From assembly GCA_903872345.1 (NCBI GenBank), contig CAIQKM010000081.1, positions 1-53,000 of the forward strand: a DNA stretch of 53,000 nucleotides, in the 5' to 3' direction. The notes beneath the pieces were generated by a model. That model ran no database searches. It saw only the letters and a list, made by a program, of their open reading frames with translations, and had not been told where the DNA came from. Source of the stretch: an uncultured Verrucomicrobia subdivision 3 bacterium (GTDB lineage: Bacteria > Verrucomicrobiota > Verrucomicrobiia > Limisphaerales > UBA11358). Position numbers and translations under genes: made by a program. Position 1 is the stretch's first letter; the number at the start of each line of letters is the position of its first letter. Below are positions 52,637 through 53,000 of the stretch, piece after piece.

Positions 52637-53000
52637 GACATTTGGGTGCATCTGTTCATCGGCGGTTTGAAAAAATGGCGTTTGCCTTGATGAGGCACGA
52701 TTAGCCTTGATTGCTGGGGTTTTTGCCTTGATTGAGCCTTGATGGCGGGGTTTTAACGCAAAGGCGCGGAGTCGCAAAGTCGCAAAGGGGATGGAGCGGG
52801 GAGACCCCCCAATTCCAACCGTCATGCTCCGGAGAAGCTCCAACGGGCCCGGGCTTTTTGGGCGGATGCCTTGATTTGCCTTGATCATGCACGATTACAG
52901 GGGTTTTTGCCTTGATTGGGAAAACGGGCATGGGTCTCGGGTCTCGGATTTCGAGCGAGGCGGACGGAACGCGGTTCTGTGAACCGCAGCAGGGTGGCCA
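52637..53000. repeat. Partial copies of the CCTTGAT repeat and a window-edge hairpin
   Basis: 52662-52757 and 52866-52920 match the first part of the 243-bp units at 2967-3755 (GGCGTTTGCCTTGAT, GGGGTTTTTGCCTTGATT, ATGCACGATTACAGG). The window ends in GCGGTTCTGTGAACCGC, a hairpin, followed by AGCAGGGTGGCCA. The latter resembles AGCACGTGGCCA in the 42688 palindrome, so it may be the left half of another copy. Confidence 0.75.

Noticed and set aside
50387..52888. 833-residue minus-strand ORF opposite the FUSC gene
   Set aside because: It is a GC-bias shadow: Gly/Glu/His/Gln-rich with no domain, and opposite a gene with clear family blocks and membrane helices.

Overview
The window reads as a chromosomal segment of a member of Verrucomicrobiota, probably a Pedosphaera/Limisphaerales-like lineage. 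This is an inference from gene content: several secreted glycoside hydrolases (GH36-like, GH2, GH106, GH109), PEP-CTERM surface proteins, a histidine kinase with a periplasmic beta-propeller, an ECF sigma factor, many starts with no clear Shine-Dalgarno sequence, and dense intergenic palindromic repeats. The DNA is GC-rich, apart from a few AT-rich islands (about 62-760, 25720-25830, 49975-50045, 50320-50395). No rRNA, tRNA or CRISPR array was seen.

Layout. 1-770: AT-rich tract with a broken PIG-L deacetylase. 770-2750: secreted GH36-like enzyme. 2970-4090: 243-bp tandem repeats and a palindrome. 4099-5565: one ORF fusing the HsdM N-terminus to the HsdR C-terminus, apparently a deletion scar of a type I restriction system. 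5944-12041: propeller kinase, LuxR-type response regulator and GH2 enzyme. 12082-17148: ECF sigma factor and putative anti-sigma between two paralogous membrane proteins, with a repeat-filled gap. 17217-21293: minus-strand run of 4-TM protein, ferritin-like di-iron protein, membrane protein, ispH, winged-helix regulator and membrane protein; a shared 17-bp palindrome precedes ispH and the last gene. 21400-25641: dciA, sixA, ppx, thiS, a conserved 482-aa protein and a PspC protein. 25828-32309: PEP-CTERM protein, ABC ATPase, apt, sigma factor, rpmE, prfA, hydrolase and HAD phosphatase. 32613-36756: purH and, divergently, thrS. 37062-46800: GH109-like oxidoreductase, a 1277-aa duplicated DUF3857/transglutaminase protein, a DUF6580-like protein, a YfcE-type phosphodiesterase and GH106. 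46856-47890: an intact IS1595-type element with a 9-bp target duplication, just upstream of GH106. 47900-53000: two PEP-CTERM-type proteins, YjbQ, an ArsR-like regulator, a FUSC transporter, and more of the repeats seen near position 3000.

The most interesting signals are these. (1) A short ORF upstream of thrS has four consecutive threonine codons, followed by a hairpin and a terminator-like hairpin; this is the layout of leader-peptide attenuation of threonyl-tRNA synthetase. (2) The in-frame HsdM/HsdR fusion. (3) A 57-codon, AT-rich in-frame insert in the thrS catalytic domain. (4) Several families of dispersed palindromic intergenic repeats. (5) A shared operator-like palindrome linking a small regulator operon to ispH.
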